64,000 nt of DNA from Solea solea (lineage: Eukaryota; Chordata; Actinopteri; Pleuronectiformes; Soleidae), in the NCBI RefSeq assembly GCF_958295425.1, contig NC_081141.1, positions 21,440,884 to 21,504,883 of the forward strand, read 5' to 3'. Numbering within the stretch: the first letter of the stretch is position 1; each line of letters begins with the position of its first letter. Below the pieces are notes generated by a model. It did no database searches, was not told the DNA's origin, and saw only the letters and a list, made by a program, of their open reading frames with translations. The translations under genes and the position numbers were made by a program. This document shows, piece after piece, positions 33,096 through 46,600 of this stretch.

Positions 33096-36081
33096 CCAAA
33101 ATAACTTGATAATCCATCGCCTTTCCAGAAAACGCTTTCCAAATCCTCAACTGGGCCTCCATCAATAATTAAATGGTAATCTAAAAACCCATTTTAGTTG
33201 GGTCATCTTTCTGCACCATTGTCCCTGCTTCTCTGCGTCCTCCATCTATTTTTTCCTCTTTCTGTAAGATCTAGTTAGAGATTCCATTAGCATGAGAAAG
33301 CAGGCTGGTAATTGTCTTCACCCTCCTGAGTGATCCCTGGATAGAGGATTAGGCAGAAAGAAAGCCCCGTTTCAACTCGAAGCACAGATGTTTATACCCA
33401 CAGCTACCCACTCCAGATTAGATTAGACTACAGGGGGGATAAAACTCACTGAATACTCACCGACCACGAGTGACAATATATTTAGAGTGTGGACTAATGC
33501 TGAAGGTTAAAATCAATACACTTTAGTTCACCTCTCACCACCGACTGTGACCCCTCGCTTTCCTTTTTCTAAACATTTTTGTTTAAATCTACTAATATGC
33601 TTATTTTGTCGAATTAGGGATTGGAGGAAGGCGGCTTAAAGTTTTACTCTTACTCTCTCTCTCGCTCCCTCCTCTTCCTGTCTGATATACACAGAGTATT
33701 TAGAGCTGATCTGCGTAAATCATCCCCTGGGCCACCGTGTCCGTCACTAATCTTCATGCCACCACCCCTCATAAGGAGGTGTCACATTTCTGGCACTCCT
33801 CCACGGGATAAGCACTCCAAACACCACAGCTTCTCCTCTTGACCTTTCCACGATGGTGATCGATTAAGCTCATTGGATTTATTCCATTAAACAAGCAACC
33901 ACAACTCCAAAAAAGCAAGGAAACTTCCTCCAAGGCAGAACTTGAAATCCATATAAGCTGCATTTTCTCTCTCTCGCTCTCTCTCTCTTACAGCACATTA
34001 ACAACCACATTTCCTGCCCAGAAGCTGTTTAGGTAACTGAATCACTTCAGTTACCTATCTGTAATTATTGAGGAGAATTGAAGTGGAGACAACAGAGATC
34101 TGCACTCAAACTTCAAACCTGTGATGCAGAAAAACAGTTTTCTCGCCTGCCTGTGTCGGATAAAGCAAGGAACTAAATGACTAAAAAGTTTTCAAGTTAC
34201 AAAAGTGCAAATGTTGTGTTTGCAAATAAAAAAAAAAACCACGACCACATATTGTAGAGAGTCAGACTTCTTTACTCAGCTTTTCACCTGTTCAGGAAGC
34301 TCCATGGGGTAAACCAAGAAGCACTGAGGCCAGTAAGAGGTCTGCTTCTCGCTCTCGCTCGCTGCCTAAGCCATTAAGTTACAACACTGCAGGCTTCCTG
34401 TTTTCATGCTTGAACACCTTCTACATGCTTTCAGCAAGGACAAGACTAAACAATCTCAAGTGAAACACCGGGGAGCAGAAACCCAAGAGGACAGGGAGTA
34501 ATGCAATGCCGGGATGCTTTAAACCACAACAAATCACATGTCACTTTGGATCCCATTTGAGAAAGTTAAGACGGGAAATCTAAAACCGGTTTCAAGTCAC
34601 ACGAAAAAAGGAAGATCTCTCCCTTTCTCCCCGGGGAGCCCGACTGGACTCCTCCTGTTAGTGATCACAGTGGTCATGGAGCTCTGCCACAGCTCTGAGG
34701 GACTCCTGCTCTATGGTAATCATATCCTATTTGAATAATGAGGCAATACCACCACTCCCTCTGCCCAGTCCCCCAGCATCCTTGACTGGAGTCTTTGATA
34801 GACACTAATTCTAGCTCCATCTATAAAGCTCCTCTCATGCATTTTTAATAGAATCTATTACTTTAGGATTAAATTATAAAAGACTGTCCCTCTTAAATTT
34901 TTAATAGTTTGCATAATTGGTATCAGGGCCTGAATGCGAATCATAAAAACCCAGTTTGTACTGGACTGAGCTGCGGAATAAGCAAGGCATAACTGCACAT
35001 GATAGCGGCACAAAAAGTACATTATCCCAGATAGGCACACGTCTGCATGTGTGTGTGTGTGTGTGTGTAAGAGCGAGAGAGAGAGGCCATTACAGCCTCG
35101 TGTCCATTACTGTGGAGAATTAGGGGACATGAACTCAGCTCTGTGAATGAAGGGGACAATAAGGTCAGGGACCATGAGAGCTGCTTTTGACTGCTGTGCT
35201 CCTGAAGGAGCCCTGAGGCAGGAGGGAGTCACCTGATGGAAACAGGAGACACCAACCAGGTGTCCACACACACCTGCTGCCACTGATGTCACAACACTCA
35301 CCCGGGAAAACAGCAAAAAGTACTTAGCAGGTTTACAGCCTCCCTTTGTCCCCACGGCAGCTGATAACTGTGTTCAGTCAGCTTAAATGGAAATGTTTTT
35401 CCCTGCCTGTGTTCCTAGTTGCAGGCAGATCAGCCATGAGTTAAATGTCATCCGCACTCTCCCTCACTGTGCGTCTCCCGCTCAGCTCTTTCCAACAACA
35501 GGCAGAGCAGCACAGGAGAGCAAATGTGTCTGAGGCATCTCCAGTAAACTAGAACCCCCTTAGAAATCTATGCACGTCACCATCCCCCAAATTAGCACCG
35601 CAGGGACACCCCCCCTCCCCTCACCACCAAACCCCCCCCCCGCGCCTGCTGGCGGCGGCTCTTTGGCATTTCTGTACTGGGGGAAAATATTTCACACTGT
35701 ATGAATTATTAAGTGTGGGGCCAGTGCTAAGCAGTGTGGAGATAGACCAGTTATTCACAGCTCTATTGGGACGGATGCGTCGGGAACCCGGGCGGCTCGC
35801 CTATCAGATCGTTTGTCATGAGCGATAGACAATTTACAATGAGAGAATTTTTCAATTTATTCATTCTGCTGTCACTGCAGTTTTCTACCTTCAGTCATTC
35901 CACTCAACACCCGCTCCTCCTTTAACTCTGTCTGCACCAGCCCACCTGCTTTTCTGTCTGATACTGTTGCTCACTCACTTGTTTTTTTCTCACACTGAAG
36001 AGAAAGGTGGAGGCGAAATAATATGTGCAAAAGACACGAGGAAGGCAACACTGCTTCTTTGCTTAAAACCCATGAAATCGG

Positions 36082-36480
36082 GTAAGACTGCGTACGGCCA
36101 ACTTCGCCGATGAGATCTTTTCACAAAGTTTTTCATAAACACGGCATCATTTCACGAAAATGTCTCCATCCACTCGAAAAGTATACATCACTATGCATAC
36201 AGTCACAGAGTCACAGAGACAGAAGGAAGAAAGCCAGGGCGACTAAGGAAAGATGATAACAAAGTTATCATAGACGACGAAGGTAGCGACAGCCCGATGT
36301 AGCTTATTGGTTGTGTACATGAAAATGCAAGGATGGCATTTTCAGATTTTCCTACACTGGGACCTGTTTTTCAAAAAATAACATTTCACTGCTCCCAAAA
36401 CACCAGTTCAGTGTGGATATAAAGAAAAAAAAAAACCTTTAGCAGATTCTCCTGAACTTGTTTTCGTGTGTACGGCCTCT
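36082..36480. mobile_element. MITE-like element, copy 2 (degenerate)
   Basis: GGCCAACTTCGCCGATGAGA, CTTTTCACAAAGTTTTTCAT, CACGGCATCATTTCACGAAA and the closing CCAGTTCAGTGTGGATAT follow the pattern of fish non-autonomous elements that mix GAAAA(T/C)G motifs with a GTGTGGA terminus. The ends are too worn to place exactly. Confidence 0.35.
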
Positions 36481-38875
36481 TAGTTGGGGACATCATTTCA
36501 CAGCTCATGGGTTTGGGCCCCCGCAGTGAAGCGGGCTCTGTGACTGTGGCCCCGTGATATAGGAAAAGAACAGGAAATGATGGGATGAGGGTGTTTGGGG
36601 AAAAGTATGATGAGCTCCAAACAAAAGACCTGAATCAAACAGCAGCTGGCTATTTGATACCGTCAAAAGAAAGTTCATGCTTGGGGAGAGAGACGAGCCC
36701 CTTTTTAGAGATTAAACATTAGAAATATTGGATCTGCAACTATTTGGATGTTTGGAATTTTACTCAGGAGAAAGACCAGAAAAAGATTATTCTGTGGAAT
36801 GAGGAAATGAATTCTGCTTAGTATCACCTAAGAGAAAATTCCTATGTGACGATGCCATGCAGACAGAAGAACGCTTCTGTCATAAGTTAAAAACAGCCAT
36901 AGATTCAATTTTAGTTCACAAATACTTTCAACTTAAGAGGTCGAACCACAGAACAGACCAGCCTCAAAAACCCAAAGCTCTCTGCCACCATTTTAAGAGA
37001 CTGGAACACAGATAATGTCAAAAGAGTTTTTTCTTCTTCTCCCCTCGGCCTCTTTTCTTGCCAAATAGAAATGACACCAGCAGCTTTGTTGGTCTAAATG
37101 CTCACTGTGATCAGTTTGACCTGTAAATGTGTGTTTCTCTCTCTGCGGTGTCCTTTGAAAGCGCGATGCAGAGTGATTGCACTGAATAGGCCTTGATGTG
37201 AAAGGCAGCGATGTTAGATAAATGTCCTCACAGCCAAGGCCTCTGCCCTCTGCCTGATGAAGCATTCTTATACTCCAATCCTCACACCCCCTTTATACGC
37301 ACGCACACATGCATGCACATACACACAGATACAAACACACACAGATGGAAACACAGACCCACAGTGCCAACAATCCCTCTAAGGGCAGCATTTGTTTGGG
37401 GACAAGGTGACCCTGTTGCCTAGGGGCCTGTGAACAGGCACAATGAAAGCCTCTCATCCTGCACAAACCCAGCCGGCTGTGCTGGGCTGATGACGGGTGG
37501 AGGGGAGAAGGGTGGGTTGTGTGGGGCAATTGCGACACCCTTGCTACCGCAGTTTGAAAACCCTATTCAGGAAGCGCCCCCCCTCAAGATGGCTCCTTTC
37601 ACACCCCTCACAGACGGAGCAAAATCCCCGCTTGTAACCCAGAGTCACGCAGTCAACAGATGGAGCCGCCATTGAGTGAAGGATCACGCCGTCAGGGGCG
37701 GCTCCCCATCCATCCCCGCTGGAAACAATGGGGCAGCAGGTCAAGAGTGCTGTCTCTCAGAGGAGGGGGTCAGGGAGGGCGGGACATGCTTTGACACAGT
37801 CGAGCTATGCGAGCACTTTGAAAGTGCAGGCGCTGAGAGAACTGAGAGGGGCCCGCGGCGAGTCGCAGGCCACACTCAGGTGAAGTGTGCGAATCCACGA
37901 CAGCAGAATTTTGTCTTTAACCAGCAATGAAGCACAAAAGGGCCTCCCTGTGCTTACGATACACGTGTTTAACACGACCATCCGCTACAGAAACTCACTC
38001 AAACTGCACAAAAAGCAAACACAAGGCCGTTGTTGATTAAAATTAATAAATAAATAAATAAAAGCACCACATTGAAATTATACCCAAAGAAAACCTTTAC
38101 ACCTGCAAAACAATTGCAGGGCCCCAAGGACATTTCTTTTATAATAATACTGAAGTGGATACATTGAAAACTATTCCAAAACTCAGTGACAATTCTTTGT
38201 GGTTATTAAAGCACATCATTTCAAAGAGAACGTCTCCCATCGACATTTTCATATTGCTCAGACTCTCGATTTTGTGCCACAAAGAACCGTGTTAAAGAAA
38301 AAGGCTTATATTGTTCTTGTCCCTTTTTACGAGAAAGTGTCTCCGTTTCTATGAACCAGCAGCCGTGAAGTCCGATGTCAGGTGGCTTCGTGATCCTGAG
38401 CTGGTTTTAATGTTCGGAAAAAAGACATGAAGAAGGGAAGGTATGCAATAATCCCTTAACCTTTATCTTTATACGCCGATGAAAAGCCAGATACTGCCAC
38501 CACATGTTCGCCCGCCCTTCAAAAGTTTGGTTTATGGGGAGATTTTTCACAGAGAAAAGCATCCGTTACAAAACAGAAGGTGTCAAGAGCATTGCAGCAA
38601 TTCTACGTTAACAACTACTTGACAAGACAGTACAAAGACTCAAAAGAAGTCTTTTTACCACTTAGGATATCTTCCTAAATCACATCCGATTAAAGGCAAA
38701 AGCCAAGTCCATGAAATCAGAGATCAGAAAGCCTTTTCATGATAAAAGCCCATTTTTACGGAGTTGTTAGAAACACATTTGTGCAAGGACAGTTATTCTA
38801 TTCATGTTTCTGTCTTCTCGAAATAATCAAAAAAACACAGAATATGCCTGGAGTGTGGCACAGAGCAAGAGGACA
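36481..38875. other. Gene-free stretch with moderate CpG at 37.6-37.9 kb
   Basis: A CA/CATA-rich tract lies at 37302-37345. The 37560-37930 part is richer in CG than its surroundings but has no clear promoter signature. A frame of 84 codons at 37676-37930 runs across a GT donor-like site at 37880 without a recognisable product. Confidence 0.3.
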
Positions 38876-39010
38876 CACTGAGGCTACATCCATACGACGA
38901 CATCTAAAAAACAGCGTTTTCACATCAAACAGCCTGCGTCCAAACAACACTTTCAGCTCCATATCGGACGTAATTCTACATCCACACTAACGCAACTAAC
39001 TATTGTGTAC
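38876..39010. mobile_element. MITE-like element (GGCYACATC family), copy 3
   Basis: GAGGCTACATCCATACGACG at the left, AAAAAACAGCGTTTTCACAT inside and CTACATCCACACTAACGCAA at the right resemble copy 1. About 130 bp; probably a fragment. Confidence 0.4.
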
Positions 39011-42000
39011 ACAAACGTTAATGAAGCTTTTTGTTCACAGTTGTGTCGCATGAGAACCCATCAGGATGTAAATATGGGTCAATGCGTCATTGCTTCCAAC
39101 GTTTTTCCATGTCTGCCTGCCCGGACTTAAACATTTTTTAATTTTAAGGGCTCTAACGTCGCGTTTGTGTGGAAAGCAGGAGTAATCTCCACAACCGCTA
39201 AAGCACAGCAGATTTCTAATGTTGGTTTTTGCATAGGCTCAGGCTTCCCAGCAACAATGAGACGGATTCAGGTCCAATTGCCACTCCGCTCCCTTTTCAG
39301 TGTGGTCTCCCGTAGCCCTCTTACTTTTCTGCAAACAACACTGCTGGGCTGCAGCCCTTATTTAAAAGATTAATAGGATCCTGTCTTGGCAGAGAAGCAG
39401 TCCGCGGGGTTTCTGCGGCCCCCATTATAAAAAAGATCCTGCTATCTTGCTGTTAAGAAAAGCCCTCGTTATGCCACCTTTGCTTATTTACACTGAACTA
39501 AACGAGCCCACATAAAGCCTTCCCCCATGTGTGATTTCACGTCGCACGCCCGCGCTCCAAACTGAGGGGCATGACGTGTAACACAACAGAGTCGGCGTCC
39601 CTTGTACGCAGACATCGATCCAGCTCGTTGACTACCTTACTGCTGGCATGATGGTAGAACAACAATGATTCCCATTCCCTGTTGTGCCCTTTATATAAAA
39701 ACGGCAAAGTGGAATAAAGGCGCGACGTTCCCAGAAAGACACGAGAGGGTGTGCTCACAGAGCAAAGAGGAGAGACCATTGTCACGGTTACTCACTGCTG
39801 CAGCGCCACTGAGATAGCGATGGCTTTCAAGTCCAGCTGTCAATCAAAGCAGCGAAACATCAATGGGGTAAATGTGAGGATAAAACGATAAGTTTTGAGT
39901 GGGCGACTTTCCTGTCATCAGGACACAGGCTGCTTGAGTGTAACTTAGTGTTGGCGGAGAGATTTCCCCGCAGCCATATGGAATTTTGGATTTGCCTCGA
40001 TTTGCTGGCTGAACCCCTCAATCATGACAGCATGTGTAATCACCAAATGTCTTCCTCTCAAACCCTGTTACAATTGGCAGCACAGTGCTGTCACAGGAGA
40101 TGGGGGGAACAAAAAACGGAGAGCTGACTAAAAGACAAGCTTTAAGTGACACTTAATTTGAAATACCCAGACATTCTCTCGGCTCCAGTAAACAGGATCC
40201 ATCAAACTTTGCCCAGAGCCTGTATGACTCTGCAGCTGTCTGTGGGGAGCAGAACAGTATGCCTGAGAAGCCCCTTTAGTTATTAGGAGGACTGATGAAG
40301 AAATCAACTCCTTTAATAGTTCCTAAAAGCATCGCAGAAGAGCCACAGGAATGATTATAACACGTTTAAAGTGTAAATTTAAACACTCAAAAGCCCTCGC
40401 ACTCAAAGATAAAAAAAAAAAAGGCATGACAGAAGCTAATGACAGCCCCAGAGCAGAGACAGCAAAAGTAAAAAAAACAAAAAAACAACAACAGTGAGGT
40501 GGTGGAAAAGTACAAAAAAAAAACACCTTATGAACAGCTGCTTTCTCTCCTCTTCCTTTTGCTCATCCCAGGAGAGAGTCCCATGCGATCTCTCTGATCC
40601 TAGTTTGTGGCTGACGGAGGGGACCGCAGCTCTGCTCATCTCCCCCACTGCATGGCTCTGCCTCACTGTACTCCACTGCCAGGAGGAAAAGATGGTGGGG
40701 AGGGATGGAGGGGGGGGAGGCTACATCAAGGAGAGACTCTCCCAGTGGGTTCTCGTCAGTTCCAGGCCATTGCACCTTGCTCGCTGGGATTTTGTTTACA
40801 CACAGGCACACGCACACATCCATACAGAGGCAGATGGCTATTAATGGATACGATGATGTGTGTTTTTTTGAATCCGGTCTCTCTCTCTCTTTGCGTTTTT
40901 TTATTTTTTGTGATAATAACAATCACTTACAGTAACACATCGCTCTAAGTTGGCGACAAAGCGGAACAGCCCCGGTGCCTCGCTGAGCTTATTTATGTGG
41001 CGCGGGTGCAGATAACGTTCAATCAGAGCCCAGCGATACGGTTGATGTGGTCAGTGATAACGTGCAGCCAAAAGGCCCGACACACTTCCGTCTCTGCTCC
41101 GCTCGTCTTCGGGGACGAGCCGAGGATGGCAGGCTGCCCCGGTGCGTTCAGTCTCTGCAGATGTTGCCTTGGAGAGCGGCTGACTGGCTGGCTGCGGTGA
41201 CAGCTGGACAGCTGTTCCTATAGATGCAGCCACAGAAGCATGCCATGAAGATGAGGGTGGGGGTGTGTGTGTGTGTGGGGGGGGGGGGTTTAATGCTGTA
41301 TGTTTAGTTTATCTGTATGAAGTTCCCAGGACGTGCAAAGCTGTCACTTTTAGCAGTGGTGCATGAGCCCGGATAAGGAAAGACGGCATCAAAGAGGATA
41401 TGGAGAGAGAGCACGGATGGGTAAATAAAATAAAGTGCATTATTTAAAGACACTTCAGTACCAAAACAGATTTTTTTATTATTATTTTTTTTGTAATTTG
41501 TCACTCCAAATCTCCAGAGTTTAATGTAATACCAGCTGGATTACTACTGGCAGGAATCAAGGCCTTTTATTTGATCAGTGAGCTCTGTGAGTGGCCATGA
41601 CTTTTTCTAAATCAGCAAAACAAATAAAAGTTTAATGTGAACTTCACAGGGAATTTCAAGTTAATATTTTACCTCTTGGTAAAATAAGAGAGGAGGGGGC
41701 TGTGTTTCTTTTTCTTTTTTTTTTTTTAAAGCAGAGAGAATAATTGGCTGAACATTAAAACCACTGTGGACTCGGTGCCAACATCAGCGATGCGCTGGTG
41801 ATGGAAGGCAGTTAAAAGTGGGGCCGTGTTCTGATATCATTCTTTTATTCTGCCACTTAAAAACACAGTTGCCTAAAATTATAGTCACCGGGAGGAGAAA
41901 CCGCGTGATTAAACGCAAACCCATATATTACCACCCTAACTCTGAGATTTGAGGAAAAACAAACAGTTGAAAAAAGGAATTTATATGTTGGTAAACACTC

Positions 42001-42395
42001 AGTAGTATTAAATGTTTTCACCTGCTGAATAAACACGCAGCAAATCATGAGTTAAACAGCTTGGATTGACGCCAGTCACTTCTGCCAAAACGTTCATTTT
42101 TCCTAAGCGAGACGGGTGATTCATTATGCCACAAAAGGTCAGCAATTTGTTCAACTCAATAAAAATGTTAATAAAACTAAGAGCTCACAAAATCAAGCAC
42201 TCAAAGGCTCCGGTCACAGAAAATAAAAATGTTCAGTGGATGCCAAGTGTCTGAGTACAATGTTACCACTGCACTGCTGCACTCTTCAATCCTTGACCAC
42301 CGGCGGAGGTCAAAGGTTGTACAGCAGCAGCCATCGAGCAGGAAGTATAGCTGTGGCCTCATCGTAATCCCGGTCAGACTCAAAGCACATGCTCA

Positions 42396-42397
<2 letters not shown>

Positions 42398-42427
<30 letters not shown>
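42398..42427. repeat. (CA)n microsatellite
   Basis: About 15 CA units. Confidence 0.95.
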
Positions 42428-42429
<2 letters not shown>

Positions 42430-42992
42430 CATCGTGCTGTAACCTTCCAACAACCAGGAGTTTACACCCCCACACCAAAATCTCATACCCTCTACCCACT
42501 CTGCTTAATAAATGAAAAGACCCATTAGGCAGATTTCAAAAGCTGGCAGTGGGCTTATAATTACATACAAAATCTTTTAGAGGAAAAAAAAAAAAAGTGA
42601 TTACTCTGGATGCAAGTCTGGAAATAGGTGGGGGTGGGTTATTGCTAAGCAACCAGTCATTATCCTCCAGACTGGAGCACAGTGACCGGCCATCCGTCTA
42701 ACTCCGGTGGCTCGCCTGGCTCCTGTGCAGAGCGCGCCCCCCCCGCCCCACCACCACCTCCCCTCCCCTCGCTCCTTCCCTTCGCCACTCTCCCTCTCGC
42801 TCGCTCCCTCGCTTGCTCTTCTCTCTCCCTCTCTTTCTGCCGTCTCCCCGTCCAAATACAAACAGAGATAAAGAACGCTGCAATCGCTCTTGACACACAA
42901 ATAGGTTAACACAATAAAGCCGGCTTTGCCTGGCTCACTCGAGGGAGGAAAGCAATTCCAGCAGCAGGCAGGAGGTAATAAAACAGGGCTGG

Positions 42993-42993
<1 letters not shown>

Positions 42994-43039
<46 letters not shown>
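42994..43039. repeat. (GT)n microsatellite
   Basis: About 23 GT units. Confidence 0.95.
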
Positions 43040-43040
<1 letters not shown>

Positions 43041-43637
43041 CCGTACATGTCCTCATGTCAGTATGCCTATGTTTTTGTATGTGAGTGAAGGCAGGCACAT
43101 AGAAGCTCTTTGGCCTCGGGCCCTAATATCCCACAGATTTCCAACCTTTTCTCAACACAAATAATAAGGGGGTAGAAAATGACGGAAATTCCGGGCAACT
43201 CTTCCTCCAAGATCAAGGGAAATGGTGGCTTTATATTAACAACACAGTGTGACCTGACACTCACACACTAACACGTAAACATCTCCCTATGTGCCGGCTC
43301 TCTTGTAAACGCTCTCTGGCGCCGTTAAAAACAATCAACAAGTACATTTAATGAGTTTCGTCTGCGCGAGTCTCGGGCTCACTCTCCCTGATGCAGCTGC
43401 CAGTCGGCGGCAATAAATAATAATAAAAAATCCTCAGAGTTTTATTAAATTGTGTTGCATTCACGCTGAACTCAGGAAAATGGCCAAGTGGCCTCTGCAA
43501 TTACAATCGAGAGCAGACAACGTTATTCTCTCCAGTCGGTGGAAATGTCATTACCTTACAACAACAGCAGCAGCAGCCGCCTTAGAATTAGGTAATGGTC
43601 CCTTTTTGTTAAAGTCGCAAACCGTCTGTGGGAGGCG

Positions 43638-43693
43638 TGACGAGAGACACGCCGCTGCAAATGGATGGAACACTTATGGCGTGTCTCTCGTCA
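43638..43693. repeat. Perfect 16-bp inverted repeat (hairpin)
   Basis: TGACGAGAGACACGCC (43638-43653) pairs exactly with GGCGTGTCTCTCGTCA (43678-43693) around a 24-base loop. It is not part of a repeat I recognise and lies in CNE-like sequence. Confidence 0.8.
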
Positions 43694-46600
43694 GTCGCAG
43701 AGCAGACGCTGGTCAGCGTAACGTGCACTCAGTGAGATGGAGGAGCTGAATGGAGGAAAACAGGAGTCAATAGCTAATTCCTGGATTGACTGTGGTGTAA
43801 TCAAATGCACTGAACCTTGATACAGCCGCGCAGCTATAGCGAATCTCTCCTCAGGCTGTTATAGACCGGTGACGTGGGTCACACATGGCCCCATCTCTCA
43901 CATGTCAATAAAGAGAGTTAGCACATACTCCCGCGATAAGGCTGAACTTTGAAGAAACCCCAATTAAAGCTTCTGGGAAAGTTCCACGTGCTCAGGTCAT
44001 GCGGGACAGCCATTTGTAAGTGTCAATCAACTCCCCCCTGCTATTACCCGCTGTTCCTTCAACCAGGTAATCAAAAGGCACAGATGTAAAGTGGTGGCCA
44101 TTGTCAACAGGGAATAAATTACCAAAGCATGAAGAGAAAACATCTTATCTGTCTGATGTATTTCCTGCTTCTGCGGAAAGCTACAAAGCCCGAGGGAGAA
44201 CAGTCAACCAAAATGCAGGGGAGATGGAGATTAGGATGATGTGCAGTTCCTTGTTCCATTAAAGTTTGATCTTCCTCAATAACCGAGGAAAATCAGATAT
44301 CTCCCATTCAAGATTAAAGTGCACCAGCATAGAGGGGGAGATTAATCAGAGGCCCGCGTGAGATAAAAACAGCCTCGCTTCTGGCATGGAAAACAGTGGC
44401 AATAAAGAGTTCAGCTGATAATGTGAAACATGGCGACGCACAATAGCAAATCAAACGGCACGTATGGGCGTCCAAAACAAATCAAAGCACAGACTAGACT
44501 TTACAGTGGCTGGAGAAGTACAGCAGAGGCTGATCTGATAGTAACCAGGGCCTTGGTTTTATTACTGGCTGAGGTTGAAGAGGACACGCTAAGGATTTTC
44601 CCATGTTGCTCACTGTCGCCAGGCTCTCGTTCCCTCTCCTCCTCCTCTTCTTGAGATCAATGGCGCTGGGGTGATTTCACAGCAGCCTGCACTGTCACCC
44701 AGAACAAATCAATGTGACCATGAGGAAGGCAAGAGCGGCATTGTTTTTAAGGGGAGCAAATTTGCTGTTGGAGAGCTTGTCAGATTTGCTTTATTCTGTT
44801 TCTTCCACCAAGAACACTCTGGAAGGAGCATGCCTCGGCTTCTCCCTTCTTCTTTTTTTTTTGACTTGGGTTATGGAGCAAACCGTAAACTACACAGCAG
44901 TCAAGCTCTCCATATACCAAAGTACTCATTCACCACATATAAACGGCACAGTTTCTACTGAGCAGCTTCAAATGGACCAAGCGCGTCAACCTTTCCAAAT
45001 TAAAGGCTATACATTAACCTCAAGGCCTGGCGAGACGTGACTTCCATGCAACCTGACAGAGGGTGAAAGGGGAGGCGAGGGAGGATCGTGGCTGTCAATC
45101 ATGCACTAAGTCACTGCAGATAACCCTGATGAAGAGCTGCCAACGTCTGGCATCACTGTGGTCAGGTAAGAGGAAATCATTTGTGGATTAAGTCCTGCAG
45201 CCCAGTACCAGTCATCAGAAACACTGCTGTATCCTCGCAATAACACAGCAGCCGTCACCTTTTTTTGAGTGAAGCCGCTTCACATCAAACAAAATGTGCT
45301 TAAGAGCATGTTTATAGAATAATATATACTACACTGGCTGCAGATTTTAAATTTCCATACAATTACTGTCAGAATAAATCCATTTTTCCTTTGTGGTATG
45401 ACAGAACGCAAGTAGAATCTCATTTATACATAAGATGTATACACCTAATGAAAATTGCAGAAGGTCAACAGCTTCTTTTTCTTTTATTTCTTCCTCACCC
45501 AGTATATCGCTAACAAACTAGTCACACCTGATGACCAGTGTTGTGTCTGCACAGATTGGTGAATAAGTATTTGATGCTGAAGTGAAGACATCGCCAGCAG
45601 AGCGGGGAGAACAGGAGAGCCGCTCCTCTGACATTACAGAGTAGAGTTTATAAGACTGAGGGTCCATGAATGTGTGCTGAAACAGATGCATTAAGCATGT
45701 GCCGCGACCTGCAAGCACACTCAGAAAACACTTCCCCGCTGACCCTGCATGTACACTGAACGTTGACTCTCATTAACATCATCACAACATCTGTCACTTC
45801 CACACACCGACTGGCTGAAGGGTGCGTTTGTTTCCCCCACAGTAACGCACGCGTGTGTGCATAGTGTAGTGTAGTGTAGTGCTTGTTGTCTTATGTTGCC
45901 TTTTTCATGCTCCGTCTTCTAGATCCGAGACGATGACGCGTGAGACAAGCCTTGCAGCGCGGGGACAGCAGAGTTTATATTAAAATCATGCTGTAATGCA
46001 ACGTACAAGAAAGGCGGTGTCATTTTTGTTTGCCTGCACGTTGACAATTGTTAACACGAGGACAGTGAAGAGACTTTTCCACTCGCGTGAAACACTTTGA
46101 TCAGGCTCCTAATGAGCTGCGGGGTCGACGCGGCTTTGAGAGGAAACACTCGTGTTCCTTGAAGTGTCCAGTGGAATTTCCACATACAAAGCTTTGTGCG
46201 CTCACATCAGCAAATCTAGAGAGAGGAAACTGTCTTTTATTCTCTTTGTCAGTCTTTTACATGTGTACTCAATAGTTCTATAAATGGAGACTGTGAAGAG
46301 GGAATCTGAATGTTTTTGATTAACACATTCAAATAACACAGTCTGCACAAGAATGGACACGCACAGCTGAGACACTTTAGGGGACGGCAGATCTTAAGCG
46401 ACACATTGGTTGCACACAACTACACACACACACGTGTATCTGCTATTTTAGTCATCTTAAGTGCCAAAATGAGTTTTGCTGCCTCTGGGAAGGTGTTGAG
46501 ACAATCAAGCCATGCAGGGATTAAAAAAGATTAATACACAGAGCAGGAAATTAAACTTCAGTGACTTTAACAATATTCATGAGTGGGGCGCCCCTTATTC

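Larger units (their letters stand above)
31843..36081. other. Largely gene-free stretch (candidate exon B inside)
   Basis: Apart from candidate exon B, it holds a long CA tract at 33043-33093, a GT tract at about 35048-35068 and C-rich runs near 35610-35645. The repeat-free segment 35690-35890 has GAATTATTAAGTG, CTATCAGATCG and CAATTTATTCATTC words and looks CNE-like. No gene recognised. Confidence 0.35.
39011..43637. other. Gene-free stretch with simple repeats
   Basis: It contains GT then poly-G at about 41262-41289, (CA)n at 42398-42427 and (GT)n at 42994-43039. The piece 40940-41180 is CG-enriched, and 42680-42830 is a strong pyrimidine/C-rich tract whose opposite strand gives spurious Arg/Glu-rich frames. 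43420-43620 is repeat-poor with AATTAGGTAATGG and CAATTACAATC words (CNE-like). No gene recognised. Confidence 0.35.

Noticed and set aside
37676..37930. Open frame ending near a CAG|gtgaag donor
   Set aside because: No acceptor, no family match; CG-rich composition alone explains the open frame.
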